A DNA stretch of 37,720 nt from Xanthomonas nasturtii (lineage in GTDB: Bacteria > Pseudomonadota > Gammaproteobacteria > Xanthomonadales > Xanthomonadaceae): the NCBI RefSeq assembly GCF_001660815.1, contig NZ_LYMI01000038.1, forward strand, positions 1 through 37,720, read 5' to 3'. Of the stretch, positions 37,365-37,720 are shown one piece after another (the stretch's first letter is position 1; every line of letters begins with the position of its first letter). The translations under genes were made by a program, and so were the position numbers. Under the pieces are notes generated by a model. The model was not told where the DNA came from. It was given only the letters and a program-made list of their open reading frames with translations, and did no database searches.

Positions 37365-37420
37365 CCTTCTCCCTGCGGGAAAAGGTGCCCCAAAGGGGCG
37401 GATGAGGGTACGTGCAAAGC
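37365..37420. repeat. Dispersed Xanthomonas intergenic repeat with two stem-loops
   Basis: The first stem is CCTTCTCCC/GGGAAAAGG (37365-37385, one mismatch). The second is GCCCC/GGGGC (37387-37399). They are followed by TGAGGGTACGTGCAAAGC (37403-37420), which matches 668-685 at 16 of 18 positions. It looks like a copy of a common Xanthomonas repeat. Confidence 0.55.
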
Positions 37421-37435
37421 CTTGTGATGTTCGAA

Positions 37436-37720
37436 ATGTAAGTGGTCGCCCCTGAAAAACCCCCAAACCACATCCATTGCAGGGCGTCCCCCGCGTTTTC
37501 GGCGTGCTGGAACTGCCAGTTTTCGTTAATGTACGCACTGGTTTCTGGCAGTTTTCGCCCATGCGCACACGCCGTCCCGCTGCCGATCACTTACCTGCCG
37601 ATGAGTTGTTTCGTTCGCGTCTGGAAAACCAGATCGACCTGCGCCATCCACTGGTTCAACTAAGCCATCGGCTGCCGTGGAGTGCGTTGGAGCAGGCGCT
37701 ATCGCCACGATTGCCGGCCA
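37436..37720 (+). mobile_element. Left end of an IS5-family (IS1478-like) insertion sequence
   Basis: The element probably begins near GTGGTCGCCCCTGAAAAACC (37442-37461), which looks like an IS5-type terminal inverted repeat. The exact end and target duplication cannot be fixed without the other end. The non-coding start holds an inverted repeat, AACTGCCAG (37511-37519) and CTGGCAGTT (37545-37553), shortly before the transposase start. The element continues beyond the window. Confidence 0.65.
37561..37720 (+). CDS. IS5-family transposase, N-terminal 53 residues (runs off the window)
   Basis: The frame starts at ATG 37561 with MRTRRPAADHLPADELFRSR and continues LENQIDLRHPLVQLSHRLPW and SALEQALSPRLPA to the window edge without a stop. 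I recognise this as the N-terminus of IS1478-like IS5-family DDE transposases common in Xanthomonas. The catalytic DDE residues lie beyond the window, so activity cannot be judged. It sits 280 bases downstream of pnp in the same orientation, after the operon terminator. An inverted repeat ending eight bases before the ATG could limit translation. Confidence 0.8.
   Translation, partial: MRTRRPAADHLPADELFRSRLENQIDLRHPLVQLSHRLPWSALEQALSPRLPA

Overview
The window is chromosomal DNA of a high-GC gammaproteobacterium, almost certainly a Xanthomonas. This rests on the protein sequences, on the gene order accD-glmM ... tpiA-secG-tRNA-Leu-nuoA..N-tRNA-fMet-rimP-nusA-infB-rbfA-truB-rpsO-pnp, on separate nuoC and nuoD genes, and on the G/C-rich intergenic palindromes and the types of insertion sequence. 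The species cannot be fixed from this stretch. All names come from reading the sequence; no database was searched.

Layout. 1-~640: one end of an IS110-family insertion sequence (transposase N-terminus on the minus strand plus its non-coding end). 902-3269: accD (fatty acid synthesis) and glmM (cell-wall precursor synthesis), separated by a long perfect inverted repeat. 3394-4332: a 2-oxoglutarate/Fe(II) oxygenase-like gene. 4438-8888: an overlapping four-gene operon (amicyanin-like cupredoxin, membrane GGDEF/EAL protein, DUF3034 outer-membrane protein, lipoprotein truncated haemoglobin) behind a sequence resembling a flagellar sigma-28 promoter. 8940-10337: an A/T-richer minus-strand gene for a multi-spanning membrane protein, probably acquired. 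10433-11233: a minus-strand short-chain dehydrogenase, divergent from tpiA. 11346-12730: tpiA, secG and tRNA-Leu(GAG). 12833-27671: all 14 nuo genes of proton-pumping NADH dehydrogenase (complex I). 27792-28082: an inverted repeat, a strong sigma-70 promoter, initiator tRNA-fMet and tandem hairpin terminators. 28149-37278: rimP-nusA-infB-rbfA-truB-rpsO-pnp, the conserved operon for ribosome maturation, transcription elongation, translation initiation and RNA decay. 37365-37720: a dispersed repeat and the start of an IS5-family (IS1478-like) element.

Most of the window is core housekeeping DNA. The accessory content is the two insertion-sequence ends, the G/C-rich palindromes placed inside operons before glmM and rbfA, the low-GC membrane-protein gene, and the cupredoxin/c-di-GMP/haemoglobin operon. 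That operon is the best candidate for an under-described system. It joins a periplasmic copper protein, an inner-membrane c-di-GMP phosphodiesterase, an outer-membrane barrel and a periplasm-facing globin, and it may be expressed with the motility regulon.
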